This document shows positions 1-8,584 of a DNA stretch of 64,000 nt, one piece after another. Position numbers and translations under genes: made by a program. Under the pieces are notes generated by a model that searched no databases, had not been told where the DNA came from, and was given only the letters and a program-made list of their open reading frames with translations. The DNA comes from Alphaproteobacteria bacterium. GTDB lineage: Bacteria > Myxococcota_A > UBA796 > GCA-2862545. Position 1 is the first letter of the stretch. Each line of letters starts with the position of its first letter. The DNA is taken from NCBI GenBank assembly GCA_020632915.1, contig JACKEP010000008.1, positions 1-64,000 on the forward strand, read 5' to 3'.

Positions 1-930
1 CTGGTGATCCCCGTGCGCGATGTCCACGCGCACCTTGTCGCCCGCCGCCAGATCCCGCCAGATCGGGTCCGAGCTGCCCTCGTTCGTGACGCTGCCGTCG
101 AGCCCGCCCGAGAACTGCATCAGCGGCATGTCGAGCGTGGCGAACCCCGTCTCGCGGATCTGGCCCCAGTTGCCGCCGGACAGGCTCGCGAACGCGGCGA
201 TCCGGTCGTCCGCGGCCCCGGCGCGCATCAGGTCGGCGAGGTCGGTCGACCACGTGCTGCAGAACGCGTCCGTGGAGCCGTCGGTGCAGGCCGTGTCCCA
301 GTAGTCCACGTCCCAGGACGCGCCGGCGAGCGTGAACACGGTGTAGCCGCCGAACGAGTGGCCGGTGCCGAACACGCGCCCGTCGAGGCCGCCGAAGCGG
401 TCGTCGTCCCCCAACACGTCGTCGAGCACGGCGGAGACGTCGTACGACCGCTGGACGTAGATCTCCGTGTCGCGGTTGTCGCCGTCGGCGAGCGTGTTGC
501 CGGTGTGTTCCGGGGCCACCGCCACCCAGCCGTGCGTGGCGAAGTGGCGCATCAGGTGGCTGACGTTGTCCATGTTGCCCTGGTGACCGTGGCTGAACAG
601 GATCAGCGGCCACGGGCCGGTGGCGGGGGCGACGTCGTCCTGCACGTCGGTGGCGGCGTGGGGCCCCGTGAACCGGACGCGGGGGCTGTCGTTGACGGGG
701 GTCGGGTACCACGCCGTGACCCGCAGGCTGCGGTCCGCTCCAGACGCCGGATCGGCGTAGGTGACGGTCCAGACCGTGCTGGCGACGTAGTGCGGACCGT
801 CGGCCGCGTAGGTCGCGACGCGATCCTCGGTGGTGGGAGCGGGCGTGTCGGAGTCGGTGTCGACGGCATCGACGTCGGTGCCGCCGGCGCAGCCGACGAG
901 CAGGGCGATCAGGAGCAGGCGCGCGGGCAC
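1..930 (-). CDS. alpha/beta hydrolase lipoprotein, PAF-acetylhydrolase/dienelactone-hydrolase-like (partial)
   Basis: The coding frame starts at a GTG preceded by GGAGG and runs off the left edge, so the C-terminus is missing. The first 14 residues form a lipoprotein signal ending in LVGC, followed by an Asp/Thr/Pro-rich linker. The body is an alpha/beta hydrolase: an oxyanion stretch SHGHQGN near residue 113, a nucleophile elbow GTGHSFGG with Ser near 192, and a candidate acid in GGLDG near 278. The His may be in AHGDH at the edge. The overall pattern resembles the platelet-activating-factor acetylhydrolase or dienelactone hydrolase group acting on small esters outside the inner membrane. 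Substrate unknown. An upstream in-frame ATG at 959 is possible but lacks a comparable ribosome site. Confidence 0.82.
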   Translation of the reverse strand, partial: MPARLLLIALLVGCAGGTDVDAVDTDSDTPAPTTEDRVATYAADGPHYVASTVWTVTYADPASGADRSLRVTAWYPTPVNDSPRVRFTGPHAATDVQDDVAPATGPWPLILFSHGHQGNMDNVSHLMRHFATHGWVAVAPEHTGNTLADGDNRDTEIYVQRSYDVSAVLDDVLGDDDRFGGLDGRVFGTGHSFGGYTVFTLAGASWDVDYWDTACTDGSTDAFCSTWSTDLADLMRAGAADDRIAAFASLSGGNWGQIRETGFATLDMPLMQFSGGLDGSVTNEGSSDPIWRDLAAGDKVRVDIAHGDHQ

Positions 931-1017
931 GGGGGCCTCCAGCAAGGCGTGGCGCACCATAGCGCGGGCAACCCCGCTCCGACGCGATAGCGGGGCGGCG
1001 TCGGGGGTGGAGGACGC

Positions 1018-1947
1018 ATGACGGTCCCGTTCCGGCAGCTGCCGTGGGCGCAGGTGCCCGAGCTGCCGCGCCGTCCGCATCGGTTCCACACGCTCGAGGT
1101 CCGCATGGTCGACACGTGGACCGCGGCGCTCGGCGACGTGCCCACCGCCGTGCGCGTGGTGGGCCAGGGACCGCCGCTGCTGCTGGTCCACGGGCTGATG
1201 ACCACCAGCTACTCGTGGCGCTACGTCTACGAGGATCTGGCCCGCGACCACACGGTGTACATGCCCGACATCGTCGGCGCCGGGCGCACGATCGCCCCGG
1301 AGCGCACGCTGCTGCCGGAGCACATGGCCGACTGGCTGCGCGCGCTGCAGGAGTCGCTGGGCATCTTCGGCTGCGACGTCATCGGCAACAGCATGGGCGG
1401 CTACCTCGCGATGTGGCTCGCCCTGCGCCACCCGGGTGCGGTCGGCCGGCTGGTCCAGCTCCACGGACCCGCCTTCGCGGCGCCGCGCCTGTGGGCCCTG
1501 TGGGTCGCCATCCGGTTGCCGTTCGCCCGCGCCGTGCTCGGTGCGCTCGTGCGTCGCGACCCGCTGAAGTGGGCCCACCGCAACGTCCACTACTGGGACG
1601 AGACGCTCAAGTCGCGGGAGGAGGCCCGGGAGTACGGCCTCGTCCTCACCACCCCCGAGGGCCTGCGGGGCTTCCACCTGCAGCTGCGCGACATGATGGA
1701 CGCGCGCGGGCTGGTGCGCTTCGAGCGGCTGCTGCGCGGGCGCCGCGACCTGGGGTGCGACTTCCCGGTGCCCGTCCAGCTCCTCTACGCGCGGCGCGAC
1801 CCGATGGTGCCGCCGTCGACGGGGTCACGGCTCGGGCGGCTCGTCCGCAACGCCGAGCTCACCTGGATCGAGCAGGGCAGCCACTTCGCCCACGTGGACG
1901 CGCCGGACGCCTTCCTCGAAGCGGCGCGGCGCTTCCTGGCACGCTGA
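1018..1947 (+). CDS. alpha/beta fold hydrolase
   Basis: A 309-residue cytosolic alpha/beta hydrolase. Visible landmarks are the oxyanion loop VHGLMTT (56-62), the nucleophile elbow GNSMGG with Ser125, a candidate acid Asp261 in ARRDPMVP, and the catalytic His289 in GSHFAHVD. A cap region rich in hydrophobic residues lies between 150 and 200. The arrangement fits the epoxide hydrolase, haloalkane dehalogenase and C-C hydrolase superfamily; the nucleophile is Ser rather than Asp, which argues for an esterase or C-C hydrolase. GGAGG precedes the ATG by a few bases. It is divergent from the lipoprotein gene to its left and convergent with the DUF4476 gene to its right. Substrate cannot be told from sequence. 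Confidence 0.85.
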   Translation: MTVPFRQLPWAQVPELPRRPHRFHTLEVRMVDTWTAALGDVPTAVRVVGQGPPLLLVHGLMTTSYSWRYVYEDLARDHTVYMPDIVGAGRTIAPERTLLPEHMADWLRALQESLGIFGCDVIGNSMGGYLAMWLALRHPGAVGRLVQLHGPAFAAPRLWALWVAIRLPFARAVLGALVRRDPLKWAHRNVHYWDETLKSREEAREYGLVLTTPEGLRGFHLQLRDMMDARGLVRFERLLRGRRDLGCDFPVPVQLLYARRDPMVPPSTGSRLGRLVRNAELTWIEQGSHFAHVDAPDAFLEAARRFLAR

Positions 1948-1954
1948 CGCGTGG

Positions 1955-2557
1955 TCAGTGGGTGCGGGACCGCAGGGTCTCCTTGCTCGACGAGAAGGTG
2001 AGCGCGGCGGTGGTGACGTACCAGTTCTGGGGGTCCACCACGAGCGGGTACAGCAGGGTCGCGGCCTCGACGCGGTCGCTGTCGAAGGTGAACGTGTCCA
2101 TCACCGCCACGACCTGACCGGAGGTGAAGTGGCGACCGGGCGCCGCCGACGCCAGCACGGCGAGCTGGTCTCGGCCGAACGACTCGGCCTCCATGGCCGC
2201 CAGGATGCCCTGCAGCTCGGCGTCGCCGGTGACGGGCACCACGGGGGCGCGCGGCGCGGGCGGACGGTGGGGCGGCGCCCGCAGGTCCTGGGCGGCGAGC
2301 TGCTGGTCGATGGTGGCCTGGAGGAGCCCCAGGTCGCCGGACAGGGCGCGCTGCTCGGCCTTCATCTGCGCGCGCAGGCTGCGGTCCTGCACGCCGTCGG
2401 ACAGGCGGTCGAGCGCGTAGGCGTGGTCGGCGAGGCGCACGACGAGCGCGGAGGCCGCCGTCAGCGGCGCCATCGGTGCGGCGACGGCGAATCCGGCGGA
2501 GCAGGCCAGGCCGAGCACGAACCCCAGTGAACCCGCGCTCCAGGTGCTGCGCGACAT
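1955..2557 (-). CDS. DUF4476-type secreted protein
   Basis: A 200-residue protein with an N-terminal hydrophobic segment (about 7-28) that looks like a signal peptide ending near AVAAP. A helical stretch follows, with charged and Gln-rich sequence and a Pro-rich linker (PPHRPPAPRAP). The C-terminal 90 residues carry the DUF4476 pattern: FTSGQVVAVMDTF, then FDSDRVEAATLLYP, VVDPQNWY and TFSSSKETLR. DUF4476 proteins are envelope proteins of unknown function. The chosen ATG follows GAGGAGGG; the frame extends 25 codons further upstream, but that extension is Arg-rich and would displace the signal peptide. Confidence 0.8.
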   Translation of the reverse strand: MSRSTWSAGSLGFVLGLACSAGFAVAAPMAPLTAASALVVRLADHAYALDRLSDGVQDRSLRAQMKAEQRALSGDLGLLQATIDQQLAAQDLRAPPHRPPAPRAPVVPVTGDAELQGILAAMEAESFGRDQLAVLASAAPGRHFTSGQVVAVMDTFTFDSDRVEAATLLYPLVVDPQNWYVTTAALTFSSSKETLRSRTH

Positions 2558-2671
2558 CTTCCCTCCTCGGTACGGATCCCTGGGACGCGCCAGCGTGGCC
2601 GTTCTTCGCGGACGCTTGTCAGCGGATGTCACGCGTCGCTGGCGTGGTAGGAGGGCGAAGCGCGGAGGGTC

Positions 2672-3712
2672 GTGGTGCGGGTGCTGGTGGTCGGAGCAGG
2701 CGCCGTCGGCGGCGTGGTGGCCGGGGTGCTCACCGAGGCAGGACGCGACCTCACCGTGCTGGTGCGGCCGGGTGCCGTGGCCGACGTCCTCGCCGCCGAT
2801 GGCCTCACGCTCACCGACGCCGCCGGCACGCGCCGGGTCCCGGTGCGGGCGACGACCTCACTCGACGGCGGGGATCGCTTCGGCGTCGCGCTGCTCGCGA
2901 CCCAGCCCGGGGATCTCGACGCCGCCGCAGCCGCGGTCGCCGACCACCTCACCGACGACGGCGCGTTCGTCGTGCTGTCGAACGGCCTGTGCGAGGAGCG
3001 CCTGGCGCGCGTCTACGGCGTCGACCGGGTGTTGGGCGGCGTGGTGGCGTGGGGCGCGTCCACCGACGGGCCCGGGGCCGTCGTGCGCACCAGCGGCGGC
3101 ACGTTCCAGGTCGGTCGCCTCGACGGCGCCGACGATCCGCGGGTCCAGGCGGTGTCGGACCTGCTCACGCCCGTGGCGCCGGCGCCGGTCACCGACAACC
3201 TGCGCGGAGCCCGGTGGACCAAGCTCGCGTTCAACAGCGCCATCTCCACGCTGGGCACGCTCGGTGGCGACCGGGTCGGGGCGTTGATCGGCCACACGTT
3301 CGTGCGCACGCTGGCCCTCGACGTGCTCTCGGAGGCGGTGGCGGTCGCCCGTGCCGAGCAGGTGCGCCTCGCGCCGCTGTCGGGCTGGGTGAGCCTCGAC
3401 GCCGTCAGCCTCGACCCCGCCCAGCGCGCGGCCACGGTCAGTCCCGCCCGCTGGCTGCGTCACCTCGCGCTGCTCGCGGTGGGTCTGCGGATCCGCAACC
3501 TGCGGTCGTCGATGCTGCGGGAGCTCGAGCGCGGCCGGACGCCCGCCGTCGACCACCTCAACGGCGAGATCGTCGCCGCCGCCGCGCGTCACGGGCTCAG
3601 CGCCCCGGTCAACGAGGCTGCGCGCCAGGCCGTGCACGCGCTCGCTCGCGGCGAGGCCACGCCCGGGCTCGACACCCTCCGCGACCTGCACGCGCGCACG
3701 CGCGCTCGGTGA
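2672..3712 (+). CDS. 2-dehydropantoate 2-reductase-like NAD(P)-dependent oxidoreductase
   Basis: A 346-residue ketopantoate reductase family protein (ApbA/PanE). The Rossmann fold opens with GAGAVGG (8-14), followed by the typical TLVRPG after strand 2. The C-terminal helical domain begins near residue 180 with NLRGARWTKLAFN, which holds the conserved Lys and Asn of this family, and continues with an all-helical dimer domain. Authentic PanE reduces ketopantoate to pantoate for CoA synthesis; many paralogs reduce other 2-oxo acids. There is no pan gene nearby, so the substrate is uncertain. The GTG start is preceded by GGAGGG. The protein is slightly longer than E. coli PanE. Confidence 0.82.
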   Translation: MVRVLVVGAGAVGGVVAGVLTEAGRDLTVLVRPGAVADVLAADGLTLTDAAGTRRVPVRATTSLDGGDRFGVALLATQPGDLDAAAAAVADHLTDDGAFVVLSNGLCEERLARVYGVDRVLGGVVAWGASTDGPGAVVRTSGGTFQVGRLDGADDPRVQAVSDLLTPVAPAPVTDNLRGARWTKLAFNSAISTLGTLGGDRVGALIGHTFVRTLALDVLSEAVAVARAEQVRLAPLSGWVSLDAVSLDPAQRAATVSPARWLRHLALLAVGLRIRNLRSSMLRELERGRTPAVDHLNGEIVAAAARHGLSAPVNEAARQAVHALARGEATPGLDTLRDLHARTRAR

Positions 3713-3783
3713 ATCCGCAGGGCAGCGCGCCGCCGCGGCGCGATACGGCGTGGTCGTCCGTCCCCCTGCCGCCCGGAGGCTCC

Positions 3784-4554
3784 ATGTCGTCGCTCGTCCA
3801 GACCCACGTCGACGCGAACGTGCTCACGCTGTCCCTGAACCGGCCCGACCGCAAGAACGCGCTCACCCGCGACATGTACACCGCGCTCACCGCAGCGCTC
3901 GCCGACGCGGCCAGCGCGCCGGAGGTCCGCGCCGTGGTGGTCCGGGGCGAGGGCTCGGCGTTCTGCGGTGGCAACGACCTCGGGGACTTCCTGCAGCACC
4001 CGCCCACCGGCGACGACAGCCCGGTGATGCAGTTCCTGTTCGCGATCGCCACGTTCCCCAAGCCGCTGATCGCCGCCGTGCACGGTCCGGCCGTGGGCAT
4101 CGGCACCACCCTGCTGCTGCACTGCGATCACGCCATCGCCGCCACCAACGCGCTGTTCAAGATGCCGTTCGTGCAGCTCGGCATCGTGCCCGAGGCGGCC
4201 TCGTCGCTGCTGGTGCCCCAGCTCGTCGGCCACCGTCGGGCGATGGAGGTGCTGGCGCTGGGCGAGGCCTTCGACGCGTCCACGGCCCTGCAGCTGGGCT
4301 TCGTCAACGCGATCTGCGCGCCCGAGGCGCTCGACGCCGAGGTCGGCGCGGTGGCGGCCCGCTACGCCGCCCTGCCGCCCGCCGCCGTCCGTCTCACCAA
4401 GCAGCTGCTCAAGGCGCCGCAGGCCGAGGCGGTCGCGGCGGTGATGCGCACGGAGGGCGCCACGTTCATGGAGCGGCTGTCGAGCCCCGAGGCGGTCGAG
4501 GCGATGACGGCGTTCCTGCAGAAGCGCGCGCCCGACTTCAGCCGGTTCAGCTGA
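3784..4554 (+). CDS. enoyl-CoA hydratase/isomerase (crotonase) family protein
   Basis: A 256-residue crotonase. Features in order are LNRPDRKNAL at 18-27, the first oxyanion segment GSAFCGGNDL around 57-66, the second segment HGPAVGIGTT around 100, and the helix starting KMPFVQLGIVPEAASS near 130, whose Glu is the likely catalytic base. The PEAASS arrangement, with small residues after the Glu, resembles delta3,delta2-enoyl-CoA isomerases (ECI2 type) more than classical hydratases. A role in beta-oxidation of unsaturated acyl-CoAs is therefore plausible. It starts 71 bases after the ketopantoate-reductase-like gene with GGAGG before the ATG, so the two may be co-transcribed. Confidence 0.86.
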   Translation: MSSLVQTHVDANVLTLSLNRPDRKNALTRDMYTALTAALADAASAPEVRAVVVRGEGSAFCGGNDLGDFLQHPPTGDDSPVMQFLFAIATFPKPLIAAVHGPAVGIGTTLLLHCDHAIAATNALFKMPFVQLGIVPEAASSLLVPQLVGHRRAMEVLALGEAFDASTALQLGFVNAICAPEALDAEVGAVAARYAALPPAAVRLTKQLLKAPQAEAVAAVMRTEGATFMERLSSPEAVEAMTAFLQKRAPDFSRFS

Positions 4555-4575
4555 GCGGCGCGCGCGGGGGCGGCG

Positions 4576-4938
4576 TCAGACGCTCCAGCCCGTGAACAGC
4601 ATCAGCAGCAGGGTGAGCATCGAGCAGGCGACGCCGAGCCCGATGGCCACCAGCACCCAGTCGTCCTGGGGCGCGGGGTCGACCACGGGCACCACGACAC
4701 GCGGCACGACGACCTCGTCGGCGGCGGCACCGGCGTGGCGGTCGACCGCGCGCTGCAGCTGGCGACGGGCGCGCGGCGGCAGCGTGGGGGCGTCTTCGGG
4801 GTCGAGATCCTCGAACGGATCGAGAGCGAAGGCGCGCGCCGGCGCCTGGGAACCCTGAGGGACGGGCACGGGGGCGTCGCCGTGAGCCCACGCGGGCAGG
4901 GGCGGCGCATCGAACGGGTCGACCTCGTACGGGCTCAT
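4576..4938 (-). CDS. hypothetical protein with C-terminal membrane anchor
   Basis: A 120-residue protein of no recognised family. The first 85 residues are soluble, acidic and Pro/Ala-rich, with repeated DPF and DPE motifs. The last 28 residues form a single hydrophobic helix ending a few residues before the C-terminus, so it looks tail-anchored with the N-terminal region in the cytoplasm. GGAGG sits just before the ATG. It is convergent with the crotonase gene and has its own upstream spacer. Confidence 0.65.
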   Translation of the reverse strand: MSPYEVDPFDAPPLPAWAHGDAPVPVPQGSQAPARAFALDPFEDLDPEDAPTLPPRARRQLQRAVDRHAGAAADEVVVPRVVVPVVDPAPQDDWVLVAIGLGVACSMLTLLLMLFTGWSV

Positions 4939-5213
4939 GGTGCCTCCGGCGTCCTTCTGCGGAAGTCCCGCAGCGTCCGTAGACTACCACAACGGCAGCT
5001 ACGGGAACCCCGGGCGCGCATGCAACGGCTCAGACGACCGCCGTCGGTCCCCGGAACAGGGGAGTTCAACGCGCCCACAACAGAGGAACCACGCGAGGAA
5101 TCGCGTGGTCTGGGCATCGTGGGGACGCCTTTCGTACACGGTCGAACGCCTTCGAACGGACCTCGGGGGGTGGATCCCACGAGGTGGCGCACCTGCGGAT
5201 TGTGGGAAATCCG
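4939..5213. other. intergenic spacer with two small hairpins
   Basis: No convincing gene is seen here. A hairpin CTGCGG-N5-CCGCAG lies about 20 bases upstream of the start of the preceding minus-strand gene. A second perfect inverted repeat with 8-bp arms (ACCACGCG/CGCGTGGT) and a 6-base loop is at 5088-5109. Neither is followed by a T tract, so a terminator assignment would be a guess. Confidence 0.4.
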
Positions 5214-5888
5214 CTACCGTGCCTGGAGACTTCCCTGGCCCCGCCCGTAGAACGGCTGGAGGATCTCGGTGGTGACCCGGGTGTGGTCGCCCTCGGGCTC
5301 GACGTGGGCCACCTGGACGGCGTCGCGGCCGATCGCCAGCACCACGAGGCGCGCGCGCGGCACGAACGTGCCCGGCTGCACCACCACCTCGTCCCCTTCG
5401 CCCAGCGCGAGGACGGCGCGGGGCGGCTGGGTGTCGGCCAGCGTGCTGACGAGGCGGACGCCCCACGACGGCGTGCCGGCCGTGCCCGGATCCCACGCGC
5501 TGGGCGGCACGGCGGCGGGCAGGTCGGACGTGGGCGGGCGACCGACGCGCCCCATGGCCGCCGCGATGGCGGCCGCCGTGCCGGAGGCGTCGTCGTCGGA
5601 GGCTGCCTCGGTTCCCGTGACGTCGGCGTCGGTGTCGTCGGACACACCGCCCGCGAAGGCGTCGTCGGGCGCGGCCTTGGGGGCTTCGGCGACGGCGTCG
5701 TCGTCCGGCGCGTCGTCGGCCGCGTCGGCGCCGTCGAGGTGGGCGTCGATCGGGTTCGACGGCGCCGCAGGGACGGTCGCGACCGCCGCCGAGGCGACGG
5801 GCGGGGACGTGGGCGGGAGCATGCCGCCGGAGGACTCGACGGCGGAGCAGCCCGTCAGGACGACGGCGAGGATGAGGGCAGCGCGCAT
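5214..5888 (-). CDS. acidic lipoprotein of unknown function
   Basis: A 224-residue lipoprotein starting at an ATG preceded by GGAGG. The signal is MRAALILAVVLTGC, with Cys14 as the predicted lipidated residue. Residues 20-105 are a low-complexity Ala/Asp/Pro linker with runs such as DAADDAPDDDAVAE. The C-terminal 100 residues look folded: SWGVRLVSTLADTQPPRAVL, then GEGDEVVVQPGTFVPRARLVVLAIG, and ILQPFYGRGQG. That segment has the feel of a small beta-barrel domain reading out a value per operation, but no family was recognised. The long upstream extension of this frame overlaps the GT39-like gene and is rejected. Confidence 0.72.
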   Translation of the reverse strand: MRAALILAVVLTGCSAVESSGGMLPPTSPPVASAAVATVPAAPSNPIDAHLDGADAADDAPDDDAVAEAPKAAPDDAFAGGVSDDTDADVTGTEAASDDDASGTAAAIAAAMGRVGRPPTSDLPAAVPPSAWDPGTAGTPSWGVRLVSTLADTQPPRAVLALGEGDEVVVQPGTFVPRARLVVLAIGRDAVQVAHVEPEGDHTRVTTEILQPFYGRGQGSLQAR

Positions 5889-5941
5889 GGAGCCTCCGTG
5901 GCGCGAGTCTAACCCGACGGGATCGGCGGGGACGGGCCCCG

Positions 5942-7330
5942 TCACGGACCGAAGCCCGGGTAGCCGGTCCACGCGTAGTGGTGGAGCAGGAGCACGATCA
6001 CCGGCGTCGTCGCGATCGCACCGATCGCACGCCAGCGCGACGCCGTGAGGGCCCGCCACGTCGCCCGCGGCTCGGCCAGGCCCAGGGCGAGGAACACCAT
6101 CCACAGGGGCTCGAGCGGCAGGCGGAAGCGCGTCAGGCCGTAAAGGCTCGCAATCACCACGAGGTGGTAGAGCACGATGCCGGTGGCGAGCAGGCCGTAG
6201 GGACCGCGCGCCCGCGCCCACGCCACCAGCGACCCGAGCAGCACGATGGCGATCGTGGTCAGCATCTGCCAGGTGACGAGCAGCTCCTTGAGCGCCCACG
6301 GCAAGCCGGGCCAGTACCCCCAGCGGACGTGCCGGGTGAGGAAGGAGTGGGGGTTGAACAGCTGGGCCAGCCGCACGGGCACGCGCTCGACGAACGTGGC
6401 CGGGTGGGCGCCGATCCAGGTGACGGCGTGGTCGACCTCGCACCGGTCGTAGGCGACGGGTCCGCCCTTGTGCCCGCAGCGCGGGCGTCCGCTCGCGAGC
6501 GTGCGCGCGTAGAGCCGGCCGGTGAGCTGACCGATGCCGTAGTCGAAGGTGACCGGCGGGAAGGTGTTGTTGCCGAGGGCGGCGACGTGGCCGAGCGTGG
6601 CGTCGGAGATCACCATGCCGTCCCAGCGCGACGAGGCCGACAGGCTGTACGGGGCCACGGTGACGAGGAGGGCGACCAGGAAGGCCAGGCCGTGGCGGGC
6701 GCGGGTGCGCGCGGTCTGACGCCACGCCGCCCACGCGGACGGTCGGTCGGGGGCGAGCAGCGCGAGCACCATCAGCGGCGCGAGGTAGGTCGCCACGCCG
6801 CGCGACAGCACGGTCAGGCCGAGCAGCAGACCGGGCACGAGCCCGCGTCGCGCGCCGCCGTCGCGCGCCCACAGGACCGCGAGCACGCTGCTCGCGAGCA
6901 GGAACGTGTACGTGGTCTCGGTCCACATGGTGCCGACGAAGAACACGAACGTCGGATGCAGCGCGAAGCCCCACACCATCCAGCGGGCGGTGGATCGGCC
7001 GCCCACGCGGTGGGCGAGCAGGTAGAGCACCACGAGGGTGGGCGCCGTCAGCCCCCACTGGACCCACTTGACCGACTCGAAGCTGCCGAACAGCGTGTGG
7101 CAGAGCGCGAGCAGGTAGGGGTAGCCCGGGGCGGGGAGCCAGCCCGCGGGGGCGAGGCCCAGGCCGTCACCCGCGAGGATGGGCCGCGCGGCGATCTTGT
7201 AGATGCACTCGTCCCGGGTGCACGCGTCGGTCGACCAGCCCCACACCAGCATCGGCAGCGCGCGCAGCACCAGCCCGACGGTGAGGGCGGCCCAGGCGTA
7301 CGGGTCGCGGAGCGGGCGAGGCGAGTCCAT
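5942..7330 (-). CDS. GT39-like polytopic glycosyltransferase
   Basis: A 462-residue integral membrane protein with roughly ten hydrophobic segments. The first extracytoplasmic loop contains TRDECIYKIAARPIL near residues 38-52; an acidic DE pair in this loop is the hallmark of GT-C enzymes of the dolichyl-phosphate-mannose mannosyltransferase (PMT, GT39/ArnT) type. Also typical are PGYPYLLALCHTLFG and the WTETTYTFLLASSVLAVLWAR-like helix. The family transfers a sugar from a polyprenyl-phosphate donor to a lipid or protein outside the inner membrane; donor and acceptor are not evident. It lies 53 bases upstream of the lipoprotein gene on the same strand. Confidence 0.83.
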   Translation of the reverse strand: MDSPRPLRDPYAWAALTVGLVLRALPMLVWGWSTDACTRDECIYKIAARPILAGDGLGLAPAGWLPAPGYPYLLALCHTLFGSFESVKWVQWGLTAPTLVVLYLLAHRVGGRSTARWMVWGFALHPTFVFFVGTMWTETTYTFLLASSVLAVLWARDGGARRGLVPGLLLGLTVLSRGVATYLAPLMVLALLAPDRPSAWAAWRQTARTRARHGLAFLVALLVTVAPYSLSASSRWDGMVISDATLGHVAALGNNTFPPVTFDYGIGQLTGRLYARTLASGRPRCGHKGGPVAYDRCEVDHAVTWIGAHPATFVERVPVRLAQLFNPHSFLTRHVRWGYWPGLPWALKELLVTWQMLTTIAIVLLGSLVAWARARGPYGLLATGIVLYHLVVIASLYGLTRFRLPLEPLWMVFLALGLAEPRATWRALTASRWRAIGAIATTPVIVLLLHHYAWTGYPGFGP

Positions 7331-7394
7331 GCGGGGTCCGGCGTGGTCGACGGGTGGGTGTACCCCCTCGATCCCGTGGACTCAAGCCGCGGGG

Positions 7395-8444
7395 CTACAC
7401 GTGCGTGGACCCGCGTCGGCGCGCGATCATCTCGCGGGCGATGCGGTCGATCGCCAGGTCCTCGTCGCGCCAGGTGCGCATCCGACGCCAGAAGGTCCAC
7501 TTGCGGCTCGCACCGACGCCGAGCAGCATCAGGCCCACGGCGCCCCAGAGGAAGCCCTCGAGCTGGTCGGCGCTGCCGAAGAACGGCGTGGTGGCCTGCA
7601 GCCGGGCGCGCCAGCGGGCGTCGATCTCGTCGAGGGGCAGGCCGGTGATGCGGTGGACGGCCTCGGTGAGGCTGCGCTGCTCGCGGGTGAGGCGGATCAG
7701 GTCGCGCAGCGCGTCGGGGCCGTAGCTCGCGCCGAGCCACTGGATGAAGTCGGCGGACTGGGCGTAGGCGAGGTCGGCGCGGTGGGGGTCGGACGGGAAG
7801 CCGCGCTCCAGGCCCTGCAGGTCGAACAGCGCCGCCCCCATCGAACCGCGGGCGATGCGCTCGGGGAGCTCGGGGCCGGTCTCGCCGGCGAGCACCTGGG
7901 CCACGCCCTCCTGGAGCCAGTGGGGGACGGGCACCTCGCCGAACGCGCGGCCGAGCAGCACGTGGACGAGCTCGTGGTCGAGGACCTGCTCCAGCGGCTT
8001 GGCGAGGCCGCCGCGCAGGTCGGGGTGACGCAGGTAGATGGCGCCGATCGACGGGTACGCCGTGCCGTCGGCCCACGTGGGTGGCGATCCCGGCTGCAGC
8101 GTGACGAACTCGGCGGGCGTGTCGGCCACGAAGACGTGGAACGTGCCACCCAGCGGCACGCCCAGCTCGCGGGCGAGGCGTGGCAGCGCGGCGCTGCCGT
8201 GGGCCTCCAGCGCGTCGAGCAGCGCCAGATCCTCGGCGTGTCCGTGGGCGACGAACGCCACGCCGGACACCTCCACCCAGTCGTCGGGCAGGGGCGGAGG
8301 CTCCCAGCCTACCGGCACGGCGGACGGCGGGTTGGCGAACTCCGGCTCGGCGCCCGCGAAGGCCGCCGGGGCGAGCAGGAGGGCGAGCGCCAGGGCCCAG
8401 AGGACCCCGAGGCGGCGGAACAGGGAGTGGATGGTGTCGCGCAT
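7395..8444 (-). CDS. peptidase MA-like zinc metalloprotease, membrane anchored
   Basis: A 349-residue predicted exported metallopeptidase. It has an N-terminal signal (hydrophobic 13-30, cleaved around AFAGA). The active-site helix DHELVHVLLG is near residue 155 (HExxH), followed about 20 residues later by WLQEGVAQVLAG. This is the pattern of the peptidase MA (gluzincin-like) family, in which the later Glu is the third zinc ligand. A C-terminal hydrophobic segment near 300-315, followed by an Arg-rich tail, indicates anchoring in the inner membrane. The chosen ATG follows GGAGGG; a 12-codon upstream extension is less likely. Substrate unknown. Confidence 0.83.
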   Translation of the reverse strand: MRDTIHSLFRRLGVLWALALALLLAPAAFAGAEPEFANPPSAVPVGWEPPPLPDDWVEVSGVAFVAHGHAEDLALLDALEAHGSAALPRLARELGVPLGGTFHVFVADTPAEFVTLQPGSPPTWADGTAYPSIGAIYLRHPDLRGGLAKPLEQVLDHELVHVLLGRAFGEVPVPHWLQEGVAQVLAGETGPELPERIARGSMGAALFDLQGLERGFPSDPHRADLAYAQSADFIQWLGASYGPDALRDLIRLTREQRSLTEAVHRITGLPLDEIDARWRARLQATTPFFGSADQLEGFLWGAVGLMLLGVGASRKWTFWRRMRTWRDEDLAIDRIAREMIARRRGSTHV

Positions 8445-8584
8445 GCGGCCCTCCCTGGGATCGGATGGGCTCACCGACAAGGGTACCCGACGTCATCGGC
8501 CGTCATCGACCACGACGACAGGCCTTTACGCCGCCTCGTCCGCGCTTACCCAAGAGGCGCACGGTCCAGGGGGACGGCGACGGC

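Noticed and set aside
4..990. 328-codon open frame on the plus strand
   Set aside because: It is the shadow of the minus-strand hydrolase, which has a lipobox, catalytic Ser elbow and a good ribosome site; the plus-strand translation is Arg/Val/Gly low complexity.
2476..4554. 692-codon open frame seeming to join two genes
   Set aside because: Only its last 256 codons are the crotonase; the rest is a shadow of the ketopantoate-reductase-like gene in another frame.
5214..7067. 617-codon frame on the minus strand
   Set aside because: The true gene begins at 5888 with signal peptide and ribosome site; the upstream part shadows the GT39-like gene.
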